DNA of 64,000 nt from Sinorhizobium sojae CCBAU 05684 (GTDB taxonomy: Bacteria; Pseudomonadota; Alphaproteobacteria; Rhizobiales; Rhizobiaceae). The DNA lies in assembly GCF_002288525.1 (NCBI RefSeq), contig NZ_CP023068.1, positions 1 to 64,000 on the forward strand, given 5' to 3'. A program made the position numbers and the translations under genes. The notes beneath the pieces were generated by a model that did no database searches, was not told the origin of the DNA, and was given only the letters and a program-made list of their open reading frames with translations. This document shows, one piece after another, positions 38,262 through 47,022 of the stretch. Each line of letters starts with the position of its first letter. Positions within the stretch are counted from its first letter, which is position 1.

Positions 38262-39149
38262 ATGTATGATTGCGTCATTCTGGGCGGCGGCCCCGCAGGG
38301 CTCGTCGCGGGCATCTATCTTGCGCGGCTCAATCGACGGGTGATCATAGCGGACGGCGGGCGAAGCCGCGCTTCCCTTATCCCGCGATCATTCAACCATC
38401 CGGCGTTCCCGGACGGTATTCCTGGACGAGACCTGCTCACTAGAATGCATGCGCAAATCCAAAAGCTCGGCGTCGAGCACATCGCCAACTGTGCGGATCG
38501 GGTCGAGCAGGTGGGCGGTGGCTTCCAATGCACGGTCGCGGAACGCATTGTCGATAGCCGCGCGGTGATCTGCGCGACCGGTCTCGTGGACATCCTCCCG
38601 CCGTGGCGCGATGCACCGGAGCTGGTAAGAAAAGGTAATCTGCGGATCTGCCCCATCTGCGATGGTTACGAGATCAACGGTGCTGCTGTCGTCGTCATCG
38701 GCCATACGCGGCACGCGCTGAAGGAAGCAGAATTCCTCCTCTCGTTCACGGATGATGTGACGCTGGCGACCTTGGGAGCCGAGTTGCAGGATATCAGTGC
38801 CGCCGAGGTGCGGGAGCCCTTGCGCCTCGCCACGTCCCCATTGCTGTCCCACGGCCCGACGGCCGACGATCGCCTTTCGCTGGAATTGGCGGAGGGCAGG
38901 CGGCTGGAGCCTGTGGCGGTCTATTCCGCGCTCGGCTATAGGCCCCGCTCCAGCCTTGCCGCCAGCGTCGGGGTCAAACTTGACGAAGAAGGGCGGATCC
39001 CCACCGACGCTCATCAGCGCACCAACGTCGAGCGGTTCTACGCGGCGGGTGATGTCGTAACCGGCCTCAATCAACTCGGCGTGGCCATGGCGCATGGGGA
39101 GATTGCCGCCGTTGCGGTTCATAACCTGCTGACGGGCGCCGCTCCATGA
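38262..39149 (+). CDS. Thioredoxin-reductase-like flavoprotein
   Basis: A 295-residue NAD(P)/FAD oxidoreductase. The FAD motif [17 protein letters not shown] is at the start. A CPIC pair (ICPICDGYE near residue 130) stands where thioredoxin reductase has CATC, so it may reduce a disulfide partner. The second FAD motif ([20 protein letters not shown]) lies near the C-terminus. The NADP-binding region ([17 protein letters not shown]) has a degenerate glycine motif. The partner is not identifiable. Confidence 0.88.
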   Translation: MYDCVILGGGPAGLVAGIYLARLNRRVIIADGGRSRASLIPRSFNHPAFPDGIPGRDLLTRMHAQIQKLGVEHIANCADRVEQVGGGFQCTVAERIVDSRAVICATGLVDILPPWRDAPELVRKGNLRICPICDGYEINGAAVVVIGHTRHALKEAEFLLSFTDDVTLATLGAELQDISAAEVREPLRLATSPLLSHGPTADDRLSLELAEGRRLEPVAVYSALGYRPRSSLAASVGVKLDEEGRIPTDAHQRTNVERFYAAGDVVTGLNQLGVAMAHGEIAAVAVHNLLTGAAP

Positions 39150-39184
39150 GCCCTGGCAGGTGGCGGGAGTGAGCAATCGAATTT

Positions 39185-39325
39185 GTGAAGGAGAATGTCG
39201 ACGCGGTGAAGCACTGGGCGGCGCATCTCCAGGGCGGCGAAGTACCCTCGTTCGACGACGTTGGACTCTGCCTGAGTGAGCTTACCACTGGCGCTTTCGC
39301 AGTGAACAACAGACGCGCCGCTTGA
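39185..39325 (+). CDS. Possible small protein (46 residues)
   Basis: A short GTG-started frame reading VKENVDAVKHWAAHL then SFDDVGLCLSELTTGAF, with no clear ribosome site. It may be a gene fragment. Offered with low confidence and no function assigned. Confidence 0.2.
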   Translation: MKENVDAVKHWAAHLQGGEVPSFDDVGLCLSELTTGAFAVNNRRAA

Positions 39326-39352
39326 ACAAAACCAGCTCTCCCACGAGCGACG

Positions 39353-39377
39353 AAAAAGCCCCGCGCGATGGCGGGGC
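39353..39377 (-). terminator. Minus-strand intrinsic terminator
   Basis: On the minus strand, GCCCCGC (39377-39371) pairs with GCGGGGC (39364-39358) over a 6-base loop and is followed by TTTTT (39357-39353). This is a typical intrinsic terminator. No protein gene on that strand ends here, so it may close a small RNA. Confidence 0.65.
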
Positions 39378-39731
39378 AAGTCCCGCCTCCTGTTGCCTTC
39401 GTTGGAAGCGGGGACGTAGCCTACAGATGCAGCTACGCAGAGACGCTATCTGTGGTTTGATCGGAAAGGAAGGTCTGATTCCGCGATTCCGGTATTCCCC
39501 TTCGAGAAAACGTCGGCGAGGGTAAATGCTTTTTGTGCATGGCGGGGAAGCAACGGCTGCAACGCGCTGGCTTTTCCAGATTTTGCGCGGAGAGGGCGGC
39601 TGAAAGTGCTGCAGCGACCTTGTGCCTCTCACCGGGTTGCCCAGCAGTTGGCGGGTCCAGAGTCCAAGCGAGGGGAACTTACTCGAGTTCTCGACTGTTC
39701 TCGTAGGAATTCCGTCGTCGGAGGCAAGAAC

Positions 39732-40541
39732 ATGGCGAGGTCATCGCAGCAGAAATCCGCTCGCGGCGCCCGGCCTCCGCTGGCCCTGCCCCGACTGGCC
39801 GGTGCGGAGGCCGAGGACTTCGTCGCGACTGCCATCACCGAGCTCGTGAAGTCGAAAATCCCGTTCCTGGTCGCCGGCACCTTCGCCGTCAGCGCCTATA
39901 CGGGCATCTCGCGCCTGACCAAGGACCTGGACATATTTTGCAAGGCCGGCGATTACACCCGCATACTCAACCATTTCCAGTCGCTGGGCTATACCGCCGA
40001 GATCGAGGACGAACGCTGGCTGGGCAAGGTTTACAAGGGCAAGCTCTTCTTCGACGTCATATTCTCCTCCTCGAACGGCACGATGTTTGTCAGCGATGCC
40101 TGGTTCGAACATGCGCTGACGGTGAAGATCAATGCCAGCTCCGTTCCGATTGTCGCACCGACGGAACTGGTCTGGTCGAAATCCTTCATTCAGCTTCGCG
40201 AGCGCTACGATGGCGCCGACGTGGCGCACATGATCCTCAAGACCCACGATCAGATCGATTGGCGCAGGCTGCTCAACTACATGGACGCGCATTGGGAGGT
40301 CCTGCTGGTCCATGTGCTCAATTTCCGGTGGATTTATCCTTCCGAACGCGACCGGGTTCCGCCGTGGCTGATCGACGAGCTCCTGCGTCGGCTGGCCTCG
40401 CAGCGGGAACTGCCGCTGCCGCAGACGAAGATCTGCCGCGGACGAATGTACTCGCGAGCTGATTATGAAGTGGACGTCACGGAATGGGGTTTTGCCGACG
40501 TCGGCGGCGATGTCGAGATGCGCACAGGAAGCAAGGAGTAG
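39732..40541 (+). CDS. Predicted nucleotidyltransferase
   Basis: A 269-residue protein with the minimal nucleotidyltransferase fold. The core motif is LVAGTFAVSAYTGISRLTKD at residues 47-65, with candidate metal-binding Asp65 and Asp67 (DLD) and Asp108 (FFDVIF). Similar proteins are unassigned nucleotidyltransferases of AbiEii-like type. Substrate could be a protein, RNA or small molecule. The ATG at 39732 follows a GAGG site. The metallophosphoesterase starts 4 bases after its stop, which implies joint function. Confidence 0.7.
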   Translation: MARSSQQKSARGARPPLALPRLAGAEAEDFVATAITELVKSKIPFLVAGTFAVSAYTGISRLTKDLDIFCKAGDYTRILNHFQSLGYTAEIEDERWLGKVYKGKLFFDVIFSSSNGTMFVSDAWFEHALTVKINASSVPIVAPTELVWSKSFIQLRERYDGADVAHMILKTHDQIDWRRLLNYMDAHWEVLLVHVLNFRWIYPSERDRVPPWLIDELLRRLASQRELPLPQTKICRGRMYSRADYEVDVTEWGFADVGGDVEMRTGSKE

Positions 40542-40545
40542 CGCG

Positions 40546-41256
40546 ATGAGCAAGACGAAAGTGGCAGCGGTCGCGGATCTTCACGTGAAGGAGGACGGCT
40601 CGGTCTCCTACACGGAGCTGTTTTCAGAGATCTCGCGCGTGGCAGACGTGCTTGTGATTGCCGGCGACCTCACCGACCTGGGCAAACCGGCGGAAGCCGA
40701 ACTTCTCGCCGCCGAGCTGAAGTCCTGCACGGTTCCGGTGGTGGCGGTGCTCGGCAATCACGATCACCAATGCAATGCGGTCGAGGAGATATCGGCGATC
40801 TTGATGAAGGCCGGCGTTCACCTCCTCAACGGACAGGCGGTAGAAATCGCCGGCGTCGGCTTTGCCGGCACGAAAGGCTTCTTGGGCGGCTTCGGCCGAT
40901 ACATGCTCGGCTCCTTCGGCGAGCCCGCCATCAAAACGATGGTCTCCGAGACCGTCGACGAGGCGATGCGCCTGGAGAACGCCTTGCGAAAGACCAGTGC
41001 GCAGCACTCCGTCGTGGTGCTCCACTATGCCCCGATCGCGGAAACGGTCGCCGGAGAGCCGGAGGCGATCTATCCGTTTCTCGGTTGCTCGCGCTTTGCC
41101 GAAACCATCGACCGCTTTCGTGTGAGTGCCGTCGTTCACGGCCACGCCCACAGGGGCACCTTCAGGGGAAAGACACCCGGCGGCGCGCCCGTCTACAACG
41201 TAGCCGCCCATGTCGAGAAGCCGACCGGGCGGCCCTATGCGATTTTGGAGTTCTGA
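40546..41256 (+). CDS. Metallophosphoesterase
   Basis: A 236-residue calcineurin-like phosphoesterase. All metal and catalytic motifs are present: DLH (Asp11, His13), GDLTD (Asp41), GNHDH (Asn71, His72), His160 (VVLHYAP) and GHAH (His200, His202). An AAGGAG site sits 7 bases upstream, within the preceding gene's end. The class hydrolyses phosphomonoesters, phosphodiesters or cyclic nucleotides. The tight pairing with a nucleotidyltransferase suggests it may remove or degrade the transferred nucleotide product. Confidence 0.9.
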   Translation: MSKTKVAAVADLHVKEDGSVSYTELFSEISRVADVLVIAGDLTDLGKPAEAELLAAELKSCTVPVVAVLGNHDHQCNAVEEISAILMKAGVHLLNGQAVEIAGVGFAGTKGFLGGFGRYMLGSFGEPAIKTMVSETVDEAMRLENALRKTSAQHSVVVLHYAPIAETVAGEPEAIYPFLGCSRFAETIDRFRVSAVVHGHAHRGTFRGKTPGGAPVYNVAAHVEKPTGRPYAILEF

Positions 41257-41306
41257 TCACCTCGAACCAAACGCCTTCTTCGCGCCACGATTCGCCGGCT
41301 ACAGAT

Positions 41307-42110
41307 TCACTCTTCTTCATCGCCTGTTGCGGCCTTTCGCAACTCGCTTCGAAGGAGTGCTATCTCTCTCCTGAGGTCGGCGATTTCGACGGAGCCGGCG
41401 ATCTCGCCGTCGGCCGCCTGGGCCTCTTGACCGACGAAGAAAGTGGCAAAACTCGCGGTGATGTAGCCGAACATGGCCAGTCCATACAGGGAGAGCAGCA
41501 GGGCCAAGACCCTTCCCTCCGCCGTTTCCGGCCAGAAGTCGGATCCCATCGTGGTGATCAGCATCGCCGTCCACCAGAGCGCATCGCCATAGCCGCGGAA
41601 GCCGTCCTCTACAACCGGTGCCGGCTCGAAAGCGAGCATTCCGCCCGCACCAAGCAGCACGACGATCACCGTCGCCAGGAGCACATAGCCCAATCCCCGC
41701 CGGTCGAAACTCTTGCGCAGGGCCATCAGCCCTCTATTGGCCGTGCCCACTATGCGGACCAATCGTAGGCCCCGTGCGATGCGCAGGAAGCGCAGCGCGT
41801 TGAGGAAGCGGAACGCTGGTGCGGCAAGGGCGATCACCGTGACCGGATTGCTCCGCAAGAACGGCCATTTGCGCGGTGCGAGCGCGAAGCGCAAAAGAAA
41901 CTCGAGTATGAAGATGATCCAGATGATGGTTCCAAGCAGCTCGAAGACGCCCGACGTCTTCCACGCCAGTTCGACGAGCACCAATGTCAGCCAGAGGAAC
42001 GAGAGAACTAGCATTGGCCTTTCGAGCGACTCTTCCAGCTGTCTTAGGACCTCCCAGCGCTCATGCTGATCGGGAGAACCTTCCTGTTGCGGATCAGGCG
42101 ATGGTGCCAT
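41307..42110 (-). CDS. Ion transporter, voltage-gated potassium-channel-like
   Basis: A 267-residue six-segment channel subunit. An S4-like helix carries regularly spaced arginines (residues 107-119: RFLRIARGLRLVRIV). The pore loop reads TAMLITTMGSDFWPETAEGR at residues 181-200, so the selectivity filter is TTMGSD, where classical channels have TVGYGD. The C-terminus is an acidic/basic coiled coil (IADLRREIALLRSELRK), probably for tetramerisation. Potassium selectivity is not certain given the filter. Confidence 0.87.
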   Translation of the reverse strand: MAPSPDPQQEGSPDQHERWEVLRQLEESLERPMLVLSFLWLTLVLVELAWKTSGVFELLGTIIWIIFILEFLLRFALAPRKWPFLRSNPVTVIALAAPAFRFLNALRFLRIARGLRLVRIVGTANRGLMALRKSFDRRGLGYVLLATVIVVLLGAGGMLAFEPAPVVEDGFRGYGDALWWTAMLITTMGSDFWPETAEGRVLALLLSLYGLAMFGYITASFATFFVGQEAQAADGEIAGSVEIADLRREIALLRSELRKAATGDEEE

Positions 42111-42315
42111 GTCACTCTCCCTTCCACCGGTTGCCGAGCTTGCCGCGGGACGTCATGTGGTACGAGGCCGAGGGATCCGTCAGCCTCGAGACAAAGCAGC
42201 CGGCTGCGTCGGCCTTCGCCGTGTTGCCGTACCCGCGGCGGCGATCTCAGAAATGCACATGGTGTGATGCCGACAGTTACGGTCCCTGGAAGGCTTTCCA
42301 TCGCTGAAACATGGT

Positions 42316-42768
42316 CTAGCTCTGGCTGCTCTCATCATCATCGCCGTCGGCATTGAGATAAGCCAGGACCACCAGACTGGTCAGATTGATGATGCTCAGA
42401 ACGACCGCTATGTTCAGGTTTCCCAGCCCGACGGCCGCGCCGATGGCGCCGGCGTTCCAGATACTGGCGGCGGTAACGAGACCTTTCACATTGTGCCGCA
42501 GCTTGACGATCGCACCTCCCCCAATGAAACCGATGCCGGTCACAACGCCTTGGAGCACGCGCGCCTGGGCTTCCGCGTTCCCCGGGAAGTCAGTGCCAGC
42601 GACGAGCGCGAATCCGCAAGCCGCCACGGAGACAATCGGAAGAGTCCTGAAGCCGACGCTGTAGCGGCCGCGGCCCCGTTCCCATCCGATCGGGAGGGCT
42701 AATGCGAAGGCGATCATGACCTTGATCAGATCCTGATTCAGTCGCTCGAGGTCAAATCCCAGCTCCAT
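42316..42768 (-). CDS. MgtC/SapB family membrane protein
   Basis: A 150-residue inner-membrane protein with the MgtC core: LIKVMIAFALALPIGWERGR, then the glycine-rich GVVTGIGFIGGGAIV and VTAASIWNAGAIGAAVG. MgtC itself regulates the F-type ATP synthase and helps survival in low magnesium. This protein ends soon after the last membrane segment and lacks the longer C-terminal domain of classic MgtC. Start set at the ATG at 42768. Confidence 0.88.
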   Translation of the reverse strand: MELGFDLERLNQDLIKVMIAFALALPIGWERGRGRYSVGFRTLPIVSVAACGFALVAGTDFPGNAEAQARVLQGVVTGIGFIGGGAIVKLRHNVKGLVTAASIWNAGAIGAAVGLGNLNIAVVLSIINLTSLVVLAYLNADGDDDESSQS

Positions 42769-43031
42769 TTCGCTACACCCGGTTGACGGCCCGCGGCGCC
42801 GCCGACGCCATGCTGAAATCCCTTCGGGAGTTAAGTTCCTGAGGAAGCTCTCCGTTCCAACCTGAATGCGCCGGATAGGTTCCGGGGATATGCCGGGAAG
42901 CAGGAGGGGCCCGCGGCACATCTACGGTCGATCGACAACGAGCGGGCTCCGGATGCCTTTTCGGCGTCCGGAGCCGTCGTAGACCGGCTTGCCGCGCTTT
43001 GCCGAGCGCCCGTGAGCGGGCGCCGCAGCGT

Positions 43032-43349
43032 TCATGCGCGGGTGGTCGCCGAAGATCGAGTGGTATTTTCGGCACCTTGCGGTCCAGGAGCCGGCGAGGT
43101 CATCACCAACGCCATTCCCGCCTCAAGGCAAGCGGAAACGAAAGCTTCCCGCGCCACGGCCGCCGGGGTCATACGGTTCAGCGCCCGCCGGCAGGTTCGC
43201 ACCGCGCGCTCGTAACGCTCTCCCTTACGCAGCGGCCACTCGTTCTCGAGAAAATCGACGGCCTCATAGACCGAGGTGAAGGTGCGTGTCAGGCCATTGG
43301 CAAGTCGCACCGTGAGAGGAATTGTCCAGGGAATCTCATTGAGAAGCAT
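43032..43349 (-). CDS. DUF982 domain protein
   Basis: A 105-residue protein of a family mostly confined to rhizobia and relatives. The DUF982 pattern (FTSVYEAVDFLENEWPLRKG then RYERAVRTCRRALN) covers residues 22-60. Function unknown. An AGGAGGAAAAAATG context gives a strong start. The C-terminal 20 residues look unstructured. Confidence 0.85.
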   Translation of the reverse strand: MLLNEIPWTIPLTVRLANGLTRTFTSVYEAVDFLENEWPLRKGERYERAVRTCRRALNRMTPAAVAREAFVSACLEAGMALVMTSPAPGPQGAENTTRSSATTRA

Positions 43350-43673
43350 TTTTTCCTCCTTCCTATGCCGTCAATGGGATTGCACACCGAGAGATATTTG
43401 GTGGCCGGGGAGGCAAATTCAAGAACCCCCGGACGTCCTGGCAGCGCAACCGAACCGGTGCGAATTCTTCGTTTTTGACGCCCATTTTCGGGCTACAGCG
43501 CGCAAAGAGAGATGGCGTGTGCAGCCGCTCACGGCAGCTATGGCGGTCGATCGCGCCGATCCGTTGTTTTTTCGATTTCCTCTGGAACACTCGTCGGACC
43601 CCGCAGTTGGGTGGCCCGAAATAAAGGGCCTGCTTTTCGAGCAGCGCCGCCCAGCAAACGGAGGAGCTCGAAG
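43350..43673. other. Divergent region between DUF982 and sodC
   Basis: About 320 bases that must carry promoters for both divergent genes. No repeat, operator or RNA gene was recognised. Confidence 0.4.
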
Positions 43674-44192
43674 ATGCGAGTTGTCTTTGCCTTCCTATTT
43701 GCTCTCGCCGGTCCCGCAGCCGGGCAGGAGCAGGCCACGACTGCGCCGAGTGTCGCGCGCGCAGTATTCCTGAACACGTCGGGCGAGTCGATCGGCACGG
43801 CGACTTTGAAGTCAACGCCGAACGGCGTGCTGATCGAGGCGAAGCTCGCGAACCTGCCGCCCGGAATCCACGGTTTCCACATCCATGAGGTCGGAACATG
43901 CGACCCCGCGACTGGCTTCGAGTCGGCCGGCGGCCACCTCGGCTCGGGACCGCATGGTTTCATGGTCGAGGAAGGACCGCATGCCGGTGACCTGGCCAAC
44001 CAGACCGCTCGCGACGACGGAACGATGCTTGTCGAAGTCTTCAACGAACGGGTGAGCTTCGACGGTGAGATGTCGCTCTTCGACGACGACGGTGCGGCTC
44101 TTGTCGTCCATGCCACAGCCGACGACTACCGGTCGCAACCAGCGGGAACTGGCGGCGACCCCATTGCCTGTGGCGTGATCGAGCGCGACTGA
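43674..44192 (+). CDS. sodC: Cu/Zn superoxide dismutase, periplasmic
   Basis: A 172-residue enzyme that disproportionates superoxide in the periplasm. A signal peptide (residues 1-17, ending GPAAG) is followed by the SodC core. Copper ligands lie in GFHIHEVGTC (His69, His71) and His146, and the bridging and zinc ligands in GGHLGSGPHG and GPHAGDLAN. Cys76 and Cys166 form the usual disulfide. A GGAGG site precedes the ATG at 43674. Confidence 0.95.
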   Translation: MRVVFAFLFALAGPAAGQEQATTAPSVARAVFLNTSGESIGTATLKSTPNGVLIEAKLANLPPGIHGFHIHEVGTCDPATGFESAGGHLGSGPHGFMVEEGPHAGDLANQTARDDGTMLVEVFNERVSFDGEMSLFDDDGAALVVHATADDYRSQPAGTGGDPIACGVIERD

Positions 44193-44444
44193 CCGCGCCG
44201 CGGCGCTAGCGCGTCGGCTAGGTTCAAAGAGTCACGGCGTCCGTAGTACGTCCCGGAAGGACGCGCGGCGCCGTAGATCGAGGAGCCCTCAAGCCCCTCG
44301 GACAGGCTTCGTCAGAGGGCTGGCGAAGAAGTTCGTCGGCAGGCGTGCGCCTTCGGCGAGCACCGGCCCGCAAGGGCCAAGGCTCCACCGCCGATCCATC
44401 CGGCCGGCGTTGGCGTTGACCATCAAACCGCAAGGAGAACCTAG

Positions 44445-44762
44445 ATGAAAGCCTTACTTCTTTCCCTCACGATCGCGGCATTCGCCATGCCCGCCTTCGC
44501 TCAGTCCGGTGATACACCGGCGACCGGGACCGGCCAGCAGGACCAGGTCATGGCCATGACGGCTGAGAAGCTGAAGACGCAGCTCTCCAACGCCGGCTTC
44601 AAGGAGGTAACGGTCCTCGACGCCGCTTACCTGGTCCAAGCGCAGACGGAGGATGGCAACAGGGTCCTCATGCTGATCAATCCGCCGGCGAATATGACCG
44701 ACACAACCGCCACCACCGGCAGCACCACTCCAGAACCCGACGCCAGCACCGAACAGCAGTAA
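44445..44762 (+). CDS. Small secreted protein of unknown function
   Basis: A 105-residue protein with a signal peptide (MKALLLSLTIAAFAMPAFAQ). The mature part has one conserved-looking segment (LKTQLSNAGFKEVTVLDAAYLV then GNRVLMLINPP) resembling a small PepSY-like alpha-beta unit, and Thr/Pro-rich ends. It starts 8 bases after AAGGAGAAC. No function assigned. Confidence 0.7.
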   Translation: MKALLLSLTIAAFAMPAFAQSGDTPATGTGQQDQVMAMTAEKLKTQLSNAGFKEVTVLDAAYLVQAQTEDGNRVLMLINPPANMTDTTATTGSTTPEPDASTEQQ

Positions 44763-44860
44763 GCTGACCTCGATTCGAGCCGCGTTCGGCGGCGATGCCA
44801 TTCGCCGCCGCCTCGGCCGCCGAGCTGATGTTCATGGCAAAAGAACTTCGGAGTTATCCT

Positions 44861-45211
44861 TCAATGGACGGTCCGGGAATACTCCGATGGACAAAGCTCG
44901 TCGAAATCCTCCAGGAGGCGAACAAGCTCGAACGAGTAGAGCGAAAGACCGAACAATTGTCCTGTCACGTACAGCGTAAATGCAGATTGCTTGAATTGCA
45001 GAACTTGCCCTCCGAGAGGTGCCGCTGTCTCTCGTGGCGTGACGGAAAACGCCATCAGATGCTCCTCGAAACCGAAATTCGGCCGCGACGAATAGTCTTG
45101 CGACATTTGGACCGGATTGCCCGGCACCATCATCCAGCCCTCCGACGCGCTCTCGGAAAACAGCTCCAATGGGACCAGATTGATTTCGATGCGGCTGTGT
45201 TCCTGTGTCAT
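44861..45211 (-). CDS. Hypothetical protein
   Basis: A 116-residue protein not recognised from any family. It begins MTQEHSRIEINLVPLELFSE and is rich in aromatic and acidic residues, with no signal peptide or membrane segment. The ATG at 45211 was chosen because it follows a GAGG site that overlaps the stop of the upstream secreted-protein gene. The two probably form one transcript. Confidence 0.55.
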   Translation of the reverse strand: MTQEHSRIEINLVPLELFSESASEGWMMVPGNPVQMSQDYSSRPNFGFEEHLMAFSVTPRETAAPLGGQVLQFKQSAFTLYVTGQLFGLSLYSFELVRLLEDFDELCPSEYSRTVH

Positions 45212-45222
45212 GGCGGCAATCC

Positions 45223-45543
45223 TCAAAAGGAACGTGGGGGAACAAAGAGACAGATGGTGCGGCCCGCGGGCTCGCCTGCTACCGTGCAGTGATGAAACTG
45301 CCCATCCGGGCTGTTCTTGATGCGCGTGTCGTGCGGCGTGATCAGCTCCCCGGTAAGCTTGATGACATATCCGCGAGGGCCTTCGAGAACCGCTTGGCTC
45401 TTGATCTCGCGGCAGTCCATCCCGCTGCAACATGAAAACGGATACGTCCATCCGTTCGGCTGTGCCGCTGTCGGCGTTACGTCATGCGCCGCTGCGGGCC
45501 CAGCGATGGCGAGTACAAAAAGAGTAGTCCTTGGACTGCTCAT
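45223..45543 (-). CDS. Small secreted cysteine-containing protein
   Basis: A 106-residue protein with a signal peptide (SPRTTLFVLAIAGPAAAHD). The mature part has a distinctive FSCCSGMDCREI cysteine cluster and a later HHCTV cysteine, suggesting disulfides or metal binding in the periplasm. Similar small rhizobial proteins are known only as hypotheticals. Start set at the ATG at 45543, preceded by GAGGTG. Confidence 0.65.
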   Translation of the reverse strand: MSSPRTTLFVLAIAGPAAAHDVTPTAAQPNGWTYPFSCCSGMDCREIKSQAVLEGPRGYVIKLTGELITPHDTRIKNSPDGQFHHCTVAGEPAGRTICLFVPPRSF

Positions 45544-46165
45544 GATCCGCACCTCGACGGTGAATAGGGCTGCTTCGCTTACGAAGCTCCCCTTCGATCG
45601 AGTTCTTGAGCCGCTGCAAGCAGCGCCTCCGCATTCCCAGGCGGCTCTGCACTTCATTGCGAAACGGCTCCGCGGGAAGATTATGCTCACGATAGCAGCG
45701 GGCCTCCCGCCCTGACTATTGAGCAGGAGGAACGATCGGGTACCAACGAGCAGGGGATGACCTATACGGAGGTTTAGGGGCCCTCATATCGGAATGCTGC
45801 ATGCCAACTTAGATCGACCTCGATTTAAGGAAAAAGGCATGCAGCAATTTAAGTGCTCCACAGCGCTGCGCGTCTATTCACAGGCGCAAAAGTCGCTGAA
45901 ACTCTTTGAATTGCGCTTCGCGCTTCCAAAAATCGGTTCCGATTTTCAGGCCGATGCGCGGGCGCCGCGCTCCGGGAACGGCCCGCTTGCGTGCGCTCCA
46001 GATACGGGCGCCGCTCGATTGAGTTTGCAATGATCCGTACGACGGAATAGAGTCCTAACCAGAGAAAGGATTGCCCAAGCCGCCTCCCGAGGCGACGGCA
46101 TTTTCGGCCCGAATGGAGTGGTCGCGGCCTGAGCAAAGCCCCTCGCGGATTGCGAGGCGAGTGCT
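45544..46165. other. Region upstream of nuoA with repeats
   Basis: About 620 bases with no recognised gene. It contains mosaic repeats at 45795-45946 and must hold the nuoA promoter. No clear -35/-10, FixK/Fnr or sigma-54 box was found. Confidence 0.45.
45795..45946. repeat. Rhizobial intergenic mosaic repeat
   Basis: Inverted repeat TGCTGCATGCC (45795) / GGCATGCAGCA (45836), then CCACAGCGCTGCGCGTCT and AATCGGTTCCGATT (45931-45944). It shares modules with the copies at 50616 and 53791, in a different arrangement. Confidence 0.65.
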
Positions 46166-46531
46166 ATGACGGCAATGGAGTTCCTGCCGGTTCTTTTCAT
46201 GGTCGCCGGAATCGTTCTGGTGGCGGTGGGCACGCTTTTCGTTTCTACGCTGCTGCGCCCGTCCAATCCCTACCCCGAGAAGAACATGCCCTATGAGTGC
46301 GGCATGGACCCGGCGGGTGAGGCTGCCGGGGGGCGCTTCCGGGTGCCGTTTTTCATCGTCGCGATCCTCTTGGTGATCTTCGATGTCGAGGCGATGTTCC
46401 TCTTTCCCTGGGCTGTCGTGCTTAAGGACATCGGCCTAGTCGGCTATGTCGAGATGTTCGTCTTCATAGCGCTGCTGCTTGTGGGTTTTGCCTATGCCTG
46501 GCTGAAGGGAGCGTTGGAATGGGAGGAATAG
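46166..46531 (+). CDS. nuoA: NADH-quinone oxidoreductase subunit A
   Basis: A 121-residue membrane subunit of complex I with three hydrophobic segments. The conserved [12 protein letters not shown] loop (ND3-type) near residue 42 is followed by [26 protein letters not shown], which carries the characteristic acidic pair. First gene of the nuoABCDEF series; it overlaps nuoB by 13 bases. An in-frame ATG at 46175 is an alternative start. Confidence 0.95.
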   Translation: MTAMEFLPVLFMVAGIVLVAVGTLFVSTLLRPSNPYPEKNMPYECGMDPAGEAAGGRFRVPFFIVAILLVIFDVEAMFLFPWAVVLKDIGLVGYVEMFVFIALLLVGFAYAWLKGALEWEE

Positions 46532-47022
46532 GCAACGCGATCCGCGACAGCGTATTGTTCACCACGGCTGATAGCGTCATCAGTTGGAGTCGGAGGTCGG
46601 CCTTATGGCCGGAGACCTTCGGCATCGCCTGCTGTGCCATCGAGATGATCTCCGCCGGCTGCGCGCGCTACGACCTCGACCGGTTCGGCGTGGTATTTCG
46701 CCCGTCGCCGCGGCAATCGGACGTGATGATCATCGCCGGAACCGTCACCCGAAAATTCGCCCCCGTGGTACGGCGGCTCTACGATCAGATGCCGGAACCG
46801 CGCTGGGTGATCGCAATGGGAACCTGCGCGATTTCCGGTGGGGTCTACAATACCTATGCGGTGGTGCAGGGATCGGAAACCTTCGTACCCGTCGACGTGC
46901 ATGTGCCCGGCTGTCCGCCGCGCCCAGAGGCGCTGATGCACGGCTTCCTCATGCTGCAAGAGAAGATCAAGAGAACCCGCGCCTTGGCAGGGACGCCTCT
47001 CGATCGGGTTGTGGCATCATGA
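46519..47022 (+). CDS. nuoB: NADH-quinone oxidoreductase subunit B
   Basis: A 167-residue subunit that binds the terminal N2 [4Fe-4S] cluster passing electrons to quinone. The cluster cysteines are visible in [10 protein letters not shown] (tandem Cys), [10 protein letters not shown] and [11 protein letters not shown]. It overlaps nuoA and nuoC (ATGA). Length and motifs are normal. Confidence 0.96.
   Translation: MGGIGNAIRDSVLFTTADSVISWSRRSALWPETFGIACCAIEMISAGCARYDLDRFGVVFRPSPRQSDVMIIAGTVTRKFAPVVRRLYDQMPEPRWVIAMGTCAISGGVYNTYAVVQGSETFVPVDVHVPGCPPRPEALMHGFLMLQEKIKRTRALAGTPLDRVVAS

Larger units (their letters stand above)
39150..39731. other. Intergenic region with a minus-strand terminator
   Basis: About 580 bases. 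It holds a possible 46-codon plus-strand frame (39185-39325) of low support and a good minus-strand terminator hairpin at 39377-39358 with no annotated gene feeding it. See the separate entries. Confidence 0.45.

Noticed and set aside
45795-45946. Insertion-sequence end or CRISPR-like repeat
   Set aside because: No transposase, no regular spacers; modules match intergenic mosaic repeats found elsewhere in the window.
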